From Dehalococcoidales bacterium (lineage in GTDB: Bacteria > Chloroflexota > Dehalococcoidia > Dehalococcoidales > UBA3254): a stretch of 5,313 bases of DNA. A program made the position numbers and the translations under genes. Of the stretch, positions 1 to 5,313 are shown one piece after another. The stretch covers positions 1 to 5,313 of the forward strand of contig JAQULX010000233.1 in assembly GCA_028718465.1 (NCBI GenBank), in the 5' to 3' direction. Every line of letters begins with the position of its first letter. Position 1 is the stretch's first letter. The notes beneath the pieces were generated by a model. The model was given only the letters and a program-made list of their open reading frames with translations. It ran no database searches and was not told the origin of the DNA.

Positions 1-2347
1 TGTCCCTGACGCCCACAAGGGACATATGCAGCGTGCGCGGGATCGGCGTCGCGCTCAGAGTCAACACGTCCACCTGTTCCCGCAATTTCTTCAGGTGCTC
101 TTTGTGGAACACCCCGAATCGCTGCTCTTCGTCGATCACTATCAACCCCAGGTCTTTGAATACCACATCCTTTTGCAGCAGGCGGTGGGTACCAATGCAA
201 ATATCTATACTCCCGTCAGCCAGCCCTTTGATAACTTTCTGCTGTTCTTTGGGTTTACGAAAGCGGCTGAGCACATCGATTTTAACCGGGAATGCTCCCA
301 TCCTTTGTTTGAATGTCAAATAGTGCTGCTCGGCCAGCACTGTGGTTGGCACCAGCACGGCTACCTGCTTGTTGTCCATTACCGATTTAAAAGCAGCCCG
401 GATGGCGATCTCGGTCTTGCCGTAGCCGACATCCCCAATGACCAGCCTGTCCATCGGTTTAGCCCTGGCCATGTCCTCTTTGACATCTTGCTGTACTTTC
501 ATCTGGTCTGGTGTTTCGATATAGGGGAAGGAAGCCTCCAGTTCCTGCTGCCAGACAGTATCATCCGTAAAAGGATGCCCCGGCAGTACTTCCCGGGCGG
601 CATATAGCTGAAGGAGGTCATAAGCGATTTCCTCCACCGATTCCTTGACCTTCTGCTTGGTCCGGTTCCATTCCTGGGTGCCCAAACGGCTCAAGGTTGG
701 CGAGTCTTCGCCGGACCCGATATAGCGGCCTACCCTGTCGATCTGGTCGGTAGGGACATACAGTTTGTCACCGGCAGCATAAGTAAGCACCAGATATTCC
801 CTTTGCGTGCTGTCTGTGCTTATGTTGGTAACCCCCATGAATTGCCCGATGCCGTGCTCGATATGGACTACATAGTCTCCTGGTTTGATGTCCACCAAAA
901 GCTTATGTCGTTGAATGGGACGTCTCCTCGGCAAGCGCCTTTCTTTAACGAATCCAAAGACTTCCTTGTCCGTCAGCAGATAAGTCCCGCCCATCTGCCA
1001 GCCTTCTTCCAGAGAACCCTGGAGCAAAGTTAACGATCCGGGCGGCGGCGCCTCTACGATCTCCGTCATCGGCCTGGAGAATATTTCTTCTTCCTCCATT
1101 AGCTCGGAAAGACGGCTGACCTGATTGCTGATAATAATCAAACGCCGGCCCTGGCCTAAAAAGCTTCCGGTCTTCTTTATTAATGTCGGCAGTTGACCGG
1201 TATAGCTGGGAGCAGGATTGAAGTCCAACATGAGTAAACCGGGATCCTCGGCGCCAGTCCAGGACAACATGTCCAGGCTCGGCCTGTCTTTTAAATTGAC
1301 GGCTATCTCTTCCCATTTGAAGTAAGGAACGGGGAAATTGTCCGGCAGGTCTCCGGCCTCTATTTTCTCCTGGCGCAGTCCGACAGCTTGCATATCCAGG
1401 TATTTTATCTCTTCATTTACAGCCGGGCTTTCATCCAGTATCACCAGGGCTTCAGGCGGTAAATAGTCCAGCAGATTTCCATTGTTGAATAGAGCTGCAT
1501 AAAAAGATGGAGGTCTCTGGCCGCTGGAAATCAGGGCTATTTCCTGTTCATACTGCTGTCTGGATTCCGGGGAGCAGCAGGTAATGTTCAAACCGGAAAA
1601 AATGGATTTTATTTCAGCTGGATTTTTTAAAGGCAATATCTCGGTGGCCGGGCATATCGTGATTTTGTGGATAACCTTTTGCGAACGCTGTGAGGAAGGA
1701 TCGAACAGGCGGATGCTTTCTACGGTATTGCCAAAGAACTCCAGCCGTACCGGGAGATCGGAGGTGGGAGGAAATATGTCGATAATGCCCCCACGCCGGC
1801 TGATCCTTCCGGGCGCTTCAACCAGGGTATCGACCTGGTAGCCCATGGAGGTCCACTTATCCATCAAAGAAAGCGGATCGAGCTCGTTCCCTACTTCAAT
1901 GGTATGAACAGCAGATGCGAATTCATCTCTGGAGATTGTCTTTTGAATCAGGGCCGGCGCCGAAACTATGATAAGGGGAGGCGCCTTTCTTTCTGCCATG
2001 CCTGACAGAGAATACAATACCTGGATTCTCTCCTGCTCCGCCAGGGAATCCGGGATTGTCCGCTGATAGGGCAGAATGTCCGGCTCTGGGAACAGGTTGA
2101 TCTGCCGGGAATTGCTCCAGAGAGAGATTTGCTCATACAGTTTCTTCGCGTTTTCCGGCTGGGCTGTAACGACCAGCATGGGCAATTGAAGACTTTGATA
2201 GACTGCTGCCGTCAGGTACGGTTTCGCCGCATCCAGCACCAGTACCCGGCTAACGGCGCTGCCCTTTTTCCTGAGTCTCCTTAACAATTCCTGGTAAGCC
2301 GGCATCCCATCTATGAGATGTACCAGCGGACTTAAGTCTAATTGCAA
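1..2347 (-). CDS. mfd: Transcription-repair coupling factor Mfd, N-terminal 782 residues (C-terminus outside window)
   Basis: Mfd is a cytoplasmic ATP-driven DNA translocase that binds RNA polymerase stalled at a lesion, removes it and recruits UvrA for nucleotide excision repair. My reading of the minus strand is open from 2347 to the left edge with no stop or frameshift. Visible in order: an N-terminal UvrB-like region (to about residue 350) with RRGGIIDIFPP at 184-194 followed by VRLEFFG; a poorly conserved middle; the RNA-polymerase-interacting domain starting near PGDYVVHIEHGI (489-500); then the first helicase lobe with TPDQ (612-615), Walker A GDVGYGKTE (638-646, Lys644), DEEQ (739-742) and SATPIPRT (765-772). 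Family members are about 1,150-1,180 residues, so the second helicase lobe and autoinhibitory domain are missing only because the window ends. The start is TTG: an in-frame TAG lies directly upstream, and GGGAG sits 9 bases before it. The next in-frame ATG (codon 15, 2305) has no convincing ribosome binding site and would remove conserved-looking sequence. Confidence 0.96.
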   Translation of the reverse strand, partial: MQLDLSPLVHLIDGMPAYQELLRRLRKKGSAVSRVLVLDAAKPYLTAAVYQSLQLPMLVVTAQPENAKKLYEQISLWSNSRQINLFPEPDILPYQRTIPDSLAEQERIQVLYSLSGMAERKAPPLIIVSAPALIQKTISRDEFASAVHTIEVGNELDPLSLMDKWTSMGYQVDTLVEAPGRISRRGGIIDIFPPTSDLPVRLEFFGNTVESIRLFDPSSQRSQKVIHKITICPATEILPLKNPAEIKSIFSGLNITCCSPESRQQYEQEIALISSGQRPPSFYAALFNNGNLLDYLPPEALVILDESPAVNEEIKYLDMQAVGLRQEKIEAGDLPDNFPVPYFKWEEIAVNLKDRPSLDMLSWTGAEDPGLLMLDFNPAPSYTGQLPTLIKKTGSFLGQGRRLIIISNQVSRLSELMEEEEIFSRPMTEIVEAPPPGSLTLLQGSLEEGWQMGGTYLLTDKEVFGFVKERRLPRRRPIQRHKLLVDIKPGDYVVHIEHGIGQFMGVTNISTDSTQREYLVLTYAAGDKLYVPTDQIDRVGRYIGSGEDSPTLSRLGTQEWNRTKQKVKESVEEIAYDLLQLYAAREVLPGHPFTDDTVWQQELEASFPYIETPDQMKVQQDVKEDMARAKPMDRLVIGDVGYGKTEIAIRAAFKSVMDNKQVAVLVPTTVLAEQHYLTFKQRMGAFPVKIDVLSRFRKPKEQQKVIKGLADGSIDICIGTHRLLQKDVVFKDLGLIVIDEEQRFGVFHKEHLKKLREQVDVLTLSATPIPRTLHMSLVGVRD

Positions 2348-2374
2348 CTATATAATCTCCCAAATGCCATTGGG
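2345..2374 (-). promoter_or_regulatory. mfd translation start region: GGGAG site, TTG start and small hairpin over the site
   Basis: On the minus strand GGGAG (2357-2361) lies 9 bases before the TTG (2345-2347), and a TAG abuts the TTG, so this start cannot be extended upstream. CCCAA (complement of 2370-2374) can pair with TTGGG (complement of 2359-2363) around a 6-base loop, covering the three Gs of the ribosome binding site. The start assignment is well supported. The hairpin is only 5 bp, and any regulatory effect is inference. Confidence 0.55.
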
Positions 2375-2397
2375 GCTAGCTCTATAAGAGCTAGCCC
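2373..2397. terminator. Perfect 11-bp hairpin between the thioesterase gene and mfd
   Basis: GGGCTAGCTCT (2373-2383) and AGAGCTAGCCC (2387-2397) are exact inverted complements around a 3-base loop. It lies 96 bases past the thioesterase stop and 26 bases before the mfd start, where an intrinsic terminator would separate the two genes. In the minus direction, which is the direction of both genes, no T-run follows. In the plus direction it is followed by a T-rich TGTTATTCTTT, so by sequence alone it looks more like a terminator of plus-strand (antisense) transcription, or simply an RNA hairpin in the mfd leader. The remainder of the 2348-2492 spacer is AT-rich. A weak minus-strand promoter candidate lies there (TAGACA, complement of 2471-2476, 17 bases, ATTAAT, complement of 2448-2453), but its -10 is poor and I do not call it. 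A tandem AAACCTG pair occupies 2479-2492. Confidence 0.4.
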
Positions 2398-2492
2398 TGT
2401 TATTCTTTAGATGCCAGTTGTCAGAATTTAGCCTCCATTATCCCGACATTAATTAATAATAACTACACCCTGTCTACCAAACCTGAAACCTG

Positions 2493-2978
2493 TCACTTAT
2501 CTTTATTTTCGCTGTGTCTTTCGCGCAATCTGACCTCTCTTCTGGCGATTGCCTCTCTATTTCGCCGTTTATCCTCTTCGGTTTCCAGGATCAGCGGGGG
2601 TAACGTTATCGGTCTTCCCGCTTTATCCAGGGCTACATAGGTCAGATAAGCTGAAGCAGTGTGGCGTACCTCTCCTGTGATCAAGTTCTCCGTTTCCACC
2701 TTAACGCCGATTTCCATCGAAGTCCTGCCTACACAGTTGAGGCTTGCCTTTAAGGTTACCATGTCCCCGGAAAAAACCGGATATAGAAAGTCCATTCGGT
2801 CAATGGAAGCAGTAACCGCATTGGTTCGAGCATGTCTGTGCGCCACTACACCGGCAGTGGTATCAATCAATTTCATAATCACACCGCCGTGGACGTTGCC
2901 GGCAGGATTGGTCTCAGGGGGGCCCATCACCTGCGCCATGATAACCTGGCTTTCTTTGACAGTCTTGCCTTGCTGCAT
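2493..2978 (-). CDS. Acyl-CoA thioesterase, hotdog fold (YkhA/YciA/cytosolic acyl-CoA hydrolase type), 161 aa
   Basis: Predicted cytoplasmic enzyme hydrolysing acyl-CoA to free acid and CoA. Chain length preference cannot be read from the sequence. The family signature is clear: N24-P-A-G-N28-V-H30-G-G then Asp39 on the central hotdog helix (residues 24-45), ASIDRMDFLYPVFSGD in the next strands, VGRTSMEIGVKVE, the ENLITGE turn, and AYLTYVALD leading to a PPL motif. A highly charged Arg/Glu-rich helical tail (about the last 30 residues) is usual for this group, and the length fits single-domain members of about 150-175 residues. The start is ATG at 2978: AAGGAG (complement of 2988-2993) is 9 bases upstream. 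A further in-frame ATG at 3017 would add 13 atypical residues and lies only 5 bases beyond the -10 box, at or before the likely transcription start, so I reject it. The gene reads toward mfd but a hairpin and 145 bases separate them. Its biological role here is unknown: it may control CoA pools or release fatty acids. Confidence 0.92.
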   Translation of the reverse strand: MQQGKTVKESQVIMAQVMGPPETNPAGNVHGGVIMKLIDTTAGVVAHRHARTNAVTASIDRMDFLYPVFSGDMVTLKASLNCVGRTSMEIGVKVETENLITGEVRHTASAYLTYVALDKAGRPITLPPLILETEEDKRRNREAIARREVRLRERHSENKDK

Positions 2979-2987
2979 GAAAATGTA

Positions 2988-2993
2988 CTCCTT
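2988..2993 (-). promoter_or_regulatory. Ribosome binding site deciding the thioesterase start
   Basis: AAGGAG on the minus strand, 9 bases before the ATG at 2976-2978. It falls inside the longer possible reading frame that begins at 3017 and therefore supports the shorter, 161-residue protein. Confidence 0.8.
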
Positions 2994-3021
2994 GTTATTG
3001 TTGAACCTGATATACAAACAA

Positions 3022-3051
3022 ATTATAGCATATGCCTGATGATTATGTCTT
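3022..3051 (-). promoter_or_regulatory. Sigma-70-type promoter for the thioesterase gene, extended -10
   Basis: On the minus strand: AAGACA (-35, complement of 3046-3051; 4 of 6 consensus bases), an 18-base spacer, then TATAAT (-10, complement of 3022-3027) preceded by TGC, which gives an extended -10. Transcription would begin near 3015, leaving a leader of about 37 bases that includes the AAGGAG site. Perfect -10 and correct placement make this credible; it is read from sequence only. Confidence 0.7.
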
Positions 3052-3062
3052 AGCCGGTCCCA

Positions 3063-3092
3063 TTGTTCAATAAACCTTTAGATTGCTATAAT
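3063..3092 (+). promoter_or_regulatory. Promoter for proBA, extended -10
   Basis: TATAAT at 3087-3092 preceded by TGC (extended -10). The -35 is weak: TTGTTC at 3063-3068 with an 18-base spacer matches only the first three consensus bases, which the TGn element may offset. Transcription would start near 3099, giving a leader of about 30 bases before the GTG at 3130. That is too short for a T-box or other riboswitch of the sort that controls proBA in some Firmicutes. Confidence 0.6.
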
Positions 3093-3129
3093 AGGTAATA
3101 TTCATTGAAGATAAGGGAACAGGACAAAC

Positions 3130-4262
3130 GTGAAAACCAAAAAGTGTGATCTGGCTTATAAACGTATCGTAGCCAAATTCGGTACCAGCCTGCTACCGGG
3201 GGCAGCGATCATCTTGATTTGAATAGGGTATCCAGCCTGGTGGACCAGTTAGCTGGTCTGCACCATCGCGGTGCCGAATTGGCGGTGGTCACCTCCGGAG
3301 CGGTAGCTTCCGGCAGGAATAAGCTGGGCTTGCCCCAAAAGGTGAAGGGCATTCCCTATAAACAGGTGCTTTCATCCGTAGGGCAAAGCCGCCTGATGTA
3401 CACCTATGAAAACCTCTTCAGCCGCCATAACATAACTATTGCTCAGGCCCTGTTAACCCGGGCCGATCTCCGCGACAGGGCAGGCTACCTGAACGCACGC
3501 AATACCCTGATGGCGCTGATCGAACTGGGCGTAATCAGCATCATCAATGAAAACGATGTGGTGGCGATTGATGAAATCCAGGGCATCCGGTTTGGCGATA
3601 ATGACAACCTGTCCGCCATGGTGGCCAATTTAATCGATGCCGATCTTTTAATTATATTAAGTGATATTTACGGGCTCTATACCGCCGACCCTGGACTTGA
3701 CCCCAATGCGGTCCTGATACCGGAGGTCAAAGTGATTAACGAGAGTATATTTTCCCTGGCCGGGGGGAGCCGGGGGACACTGGGGACCGGCGGCATGTTT
3801 ACCAAATTACAGGCCGCTCGCATGGCCACCGCCTGCGGCACAACGGTAATTATCACTAAAGGAGATGAGCCGGATATCTTGCTGCATCTGGCTTCAGGTG
3901 AATCCGCAGGCACCCGGTTTTTGCCTGCCGCCAGTAAACTGGAAAGCCGCGAACGATGGATGCTGGCGGGCCTTTCGGTCAAAGGGAGGCTGGTGGTTGA
4001 TGCAGGGGCAGTCGAAGCCCTGAAAAAGAAAAACGGCAGCCTGCTGGGGGCAGGCATTTCCGAAGTGGAAGGGACCTTTGAACGGGGAGACATGGTTGAT
4101 ATCTACGATACTGAAAGCCATCGGCTGGGTTCCGGCATTTCTAACTACGGCGCCGATGATATTGATCGGATCAAGGGCCTTCATTCCAGAAAAATATCCG
4201 GCTTGCTGGGATATGACTATGGATCGGAAGTTATACATCGTAATAACCTGGTTTTATTTTAA
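3130..4262 (+). CDS. proB: Glutamate 5-kinase ProB, with an apparent one-base frameshift after codon 22
   Basis: ProB phosphorylates L-glutamate with ATP to gamma-glutamyl phosphate, the first and usually proline-inhibited step of proline synthesis in the cytoplasm. The first frame starts at GTG 3130 (AGGA at 3121-3124) and gives the N-terminal nucleotide-binding strand IVAKFGTSLL (13-22), but meets TGA at 3220. The rest of the protein continues without interruption in the -1 frame to 4262. Restoring one base gives about 377 residues, normal for ProB with a PUA domain. In repaired numbering: LLTGG at 21-25, VVTSGAVASG 53-62, LNARNTL 121-127, INENDVVA 139-146, FGDNDNLSA 155-163, a GTGGMFTKLQAA loop, and a C-terminal PUA domain from about 285. 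From TTG 3219 alone the protein would be 347 residues and would lack the K16-F-G-T-S phosphate-binding motif, so it is probably inactive. proA follows after 72 bases. Identity is very sure; whether the gene is really broken or the base was lost in sequencing is open. Confidence 0.93.
3193..3203 (+). other. Frameshift point in proB
   Basis: Reading from GTG 3130 gives ...L-L-P-G-A-A then stop at 3220-3222; the downstream frame reads ...G-G-S-D-H-L-D-L-N from 3201. Family members usually have a small residue pattern L-T-G here, which would be restored by one extra A after CTA (3193-3195), giving L-L-T-G-G-S. A sixth G in the run at 3198-3202 also restores the frame but gives L-L-P-G-G-S. The TGA at 3220-3222 overlaps the TTG at 3219-3221, so reinitiation there is conceivable but would lack the N-terminal motif. 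Confidence 0.85.
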
Positions 4263-4294
4263 AATAATATCGGGGTTATACTGAATAACGTTAA

Positions 4295-4314
4295 ACCTGC
4301 GGGACAGGTCTTTT
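4295..4314 (+). other. Small hairpin followed by T-run in the proB-proA spacer
   Basis: ACCTG (4295-4299) and CAGGT (4305-4309) can pair around a 5-base loop, followed by CTTTT (4310-4314). It resembles a very weak terminator or attenuator between proB and proA. The stem is only 5 bp, so it probably allows most read-through, and it may be chance. Confidence 0.25.
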
Positions 4315-4334
4315 ATGGAAGAGGAGTAATAAAC

Positions 4335-5313
4335 ATGAACATTAACCGTGCTGACCTGGAAGAAAAGGCCAGGGCAGTTAAAGCAGCAGCACACCGCCTG
4401 GCTTTTGTTTCCACTGAAGTAAAAAACAAGGCTTTACATAATATTGCATCCGACCTTTTGTCAAAGAAAGACGAAATTCTATCGGCCAACCGGCAGGATT
4501 ACCGGGAAGCAGAATTATCCGGGATGAATGCAGCGATGCTGGACCGGTTGATGCTGGATGAGTCCCGCCTGGAAGCCATATCTAAAGATATCCTGGCCGT
4601 AGCAGCCCTGCCGGATCCCGTAGGTGAGATGTTCGATTCCCGTACTCTGCCCAACGGTCTTTTGATAGCCAGGAAGCGGGTCCCCCTGGGAGTTATTGGG
4701 GCGATTTATGAGAGCCGTCCTAACGTTACCATCGATATATCGGTACTGTGCCTGAAGTCAGGAAATGCCGTCATTCTCAGAGGCGGGAAAGAAACTATAA
4801 CATCGAATAGAGCCCTGGTTAAAGTCGTTCAGGATGCGGCTTATCGGGCAGGAATACCCGAAGGCGCAGTCCAGTTTATCGATAATACCGACCATGCGCT
4901 GGTCGAGCATATGCTGAAGTTAGACCGGTATATAGACCTGATAATCCCCCGGGGCGGCTCCGGGCTGATAAAATTCGTCGCCGAGACCGCCAGTATGCCT
5001 GTTGTCACCGGCGGCATCGGGGTTTGTCATACCTACATAGATAAGAGCGCAGACCTCCGGAAAGGTGTCTCGATCGTATATAACGCCAAGGTCCAGCGCC
5101 CTACCGTCTGCAATGCCCTGGATACTATTATTGTTCATCAAGCTGTCGCCGGACAGTTCTTGCCGGAAATGGCAGCAGAGTTAGGAAGGGCTGGAGTGGA
5201 ACTGCGCTGCGATGAAAGAAGTCTGGCTATCTTGAGGCCTGACTCTTCCTTGAATCTGAAGGCAGCAGCTGATGACGATTGGGGGAAAGAGTTCCTGTCA
5301 ATGATCGCCGCTA
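4335..5313 (+). CDS. proA: Gamma-glutamyl phosphate reductase ProA, N-terminal 326 residues (C-terminus outside window)
   Basis: ProA is the NADPH-dependent reductase (aldehyde dehydrogenase superfamily, cytoplasmic) that converts gamma-glutamyl phosphate to glutamate 5-semialdehyde, the second step of proline synthesis. The frame is open from ATG 4335 to the window edge with no break. Landmarks: RVPLGVIGAIYESRPNVT (Y125-E-S-R-P-N130), the cofactor-binding SGNAVILRGGKE (142-153), IIPRGGSGLI (203-212), GVCHTYID (229-236) and the catalytic cysteine Cys259 in QRPTVCNA. ProA proteins are about 415-420 residues, so roughly the last 90 are outside. A strong GAGGAG (4321-4326) lies 8 bases before the ATG, so proA can be translated well independently of proB. 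It follows proB by 72 bases with no clear promoter of its own and is most likely co-transcribed from the promoter at 3063-3092. Unlike proB, the gene appears intact over everything visible. Confidence 0.96.
   Translation, partial: MNINRADLEEKARAVKAAAHRLAFVSTEVKNKALHNIASDLLSKKDEILSANRQDYREAELSGMNAAMLDRLMLDESRLEAISKDILAVAALPDPVGEMFDSRTLPNGLLIARKRVPLGVIGAIYESRPNVTIDISVLCLKSGNAVILRGGKETITSNRALVKVVQDAAYRAGIPEGAVQFIDNTDHALVEHMLKLDRYIDLIIPRGGSGLIKFVAETASMPVVTGGIGVCHTYIDKSADLRKGVSIVYNAKVQRPTVCNALDTIIVHQAVAGQFLPEMAAELGRAGVELRCDERSLAILRPDSSLNLKAAADDDWGKEFLSMIAA

Noticed and set aside
26..607. 193-codon open frame on the plus strand
   Set aside because: It lies wholly opposite the Mfd helicase region, whose minus-strand frame carries the Walker A, DEEQ and SATPIPRT motifs; the plus-strand product has no recognisable domain.
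945..1316. 123-codon open frame on the minus strand within mfd
   Set aside because: It is out of frame with the continuous Mfd reading frame on the same strand and its product is low-complexity and Arg/Gly-rich, as expected for a shadow frame.
2479..2492. Tandem AAACCTG repeat just past the thioesterase stop, with the same 7-mer once more at 4293-4299
   Set aside because: Two adjacent copies of a 7-mer with one distant copy is too little to support a regulatory or mobile repeat; likely chance.
2979..3017. Thirteen-residue N-terminal extension of the thioesterase from ATG 3017
   Set aside because: The AAGGAG site lies inside it, and the -10 box at 3022-3027 places the transcription start at about the same point as that ATG.
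2659..3039. 126-codon open frame on the plus strand
   Set aside because: Opposite the thioesterase, which has full family motifs, its own promoter and ribosome binding site; the plus frame has none of these.
3093..3129. T-box or proline riboswitch ahead of proB
   Set aside because: Only about 30 bases lie between the predicted transcription start and the GTG, with no T-box sequence or terminator stem.
3677..4238. Two open frames of 138 and 114 codons on the minus strand
   Set aside because: Both lie opposite the conserved ProB kinase/PUA region and resemble no protein family that I know.

Overview
The window carries four ordinary housekeeping genes in two divergent blocks, and I see no mobile element, CRISPR array, tRNA or rRNA. 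On the minus strand lie the first 782 codons of mfd (transcription-repair coupling factor, cut by the left edge) and, upstream of it in the same direction, a small hotdog-fold acyl-CoA thioesterase. On the plus strand lie proB (glutamate 5-kinase) and proA (gamma-glutamyl phosphate reductase, cut by the right edge), which catalyse the first two steps of proline synthesis from glutamate.

Layout: 1-2347 mfd (-); 2348-2492 a 145-base spacer with a perfect 11-bp hairpin; 2493-2978 thioesterase (-); 2979-3129 a divergent promoter region with two back-to-back sigma-70-type promoters sharing the same extended -10 core; 3130-4262 proB (+) with an apparent one-base frameshift after codon 22; 4263-4334 a short spacer with a strong ribosome binding site; 4335-5313 proA (+). 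No stretch over 300 bases lacks a gene.

Organism: a bacterium with roughly balanced base composition, strong GGAG-type Shine-Dalgarno sites, GTG and TTG as well as ATG starts, and TATAAT-type promoters. The style of Mfd (GDVGYGKTE, LSATPIPRTLHMSLVGVRD) and of ProB (C-terminal PUA domain, ending in GYDYGSEVIHRNN) fits Dehalococcoidia-like Chloroflexota or a clostridial Firmicute. I lean weakly to the former, from memory of family sequences and not from a search.

ProB and ProA act in series: ProB phosphorylates glutamate and ProA reduces the unstable product to glutamate semialdehyde, which cyclises and is then reduced by ProC (not in the window). Mfd and the thioesterase have no obvious functional link to each other or to proline synthesis. 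The point most worth checking is the proB frameshift, either a sequencing/assembly error or a real lesion. I did not find evidence of a novel system.
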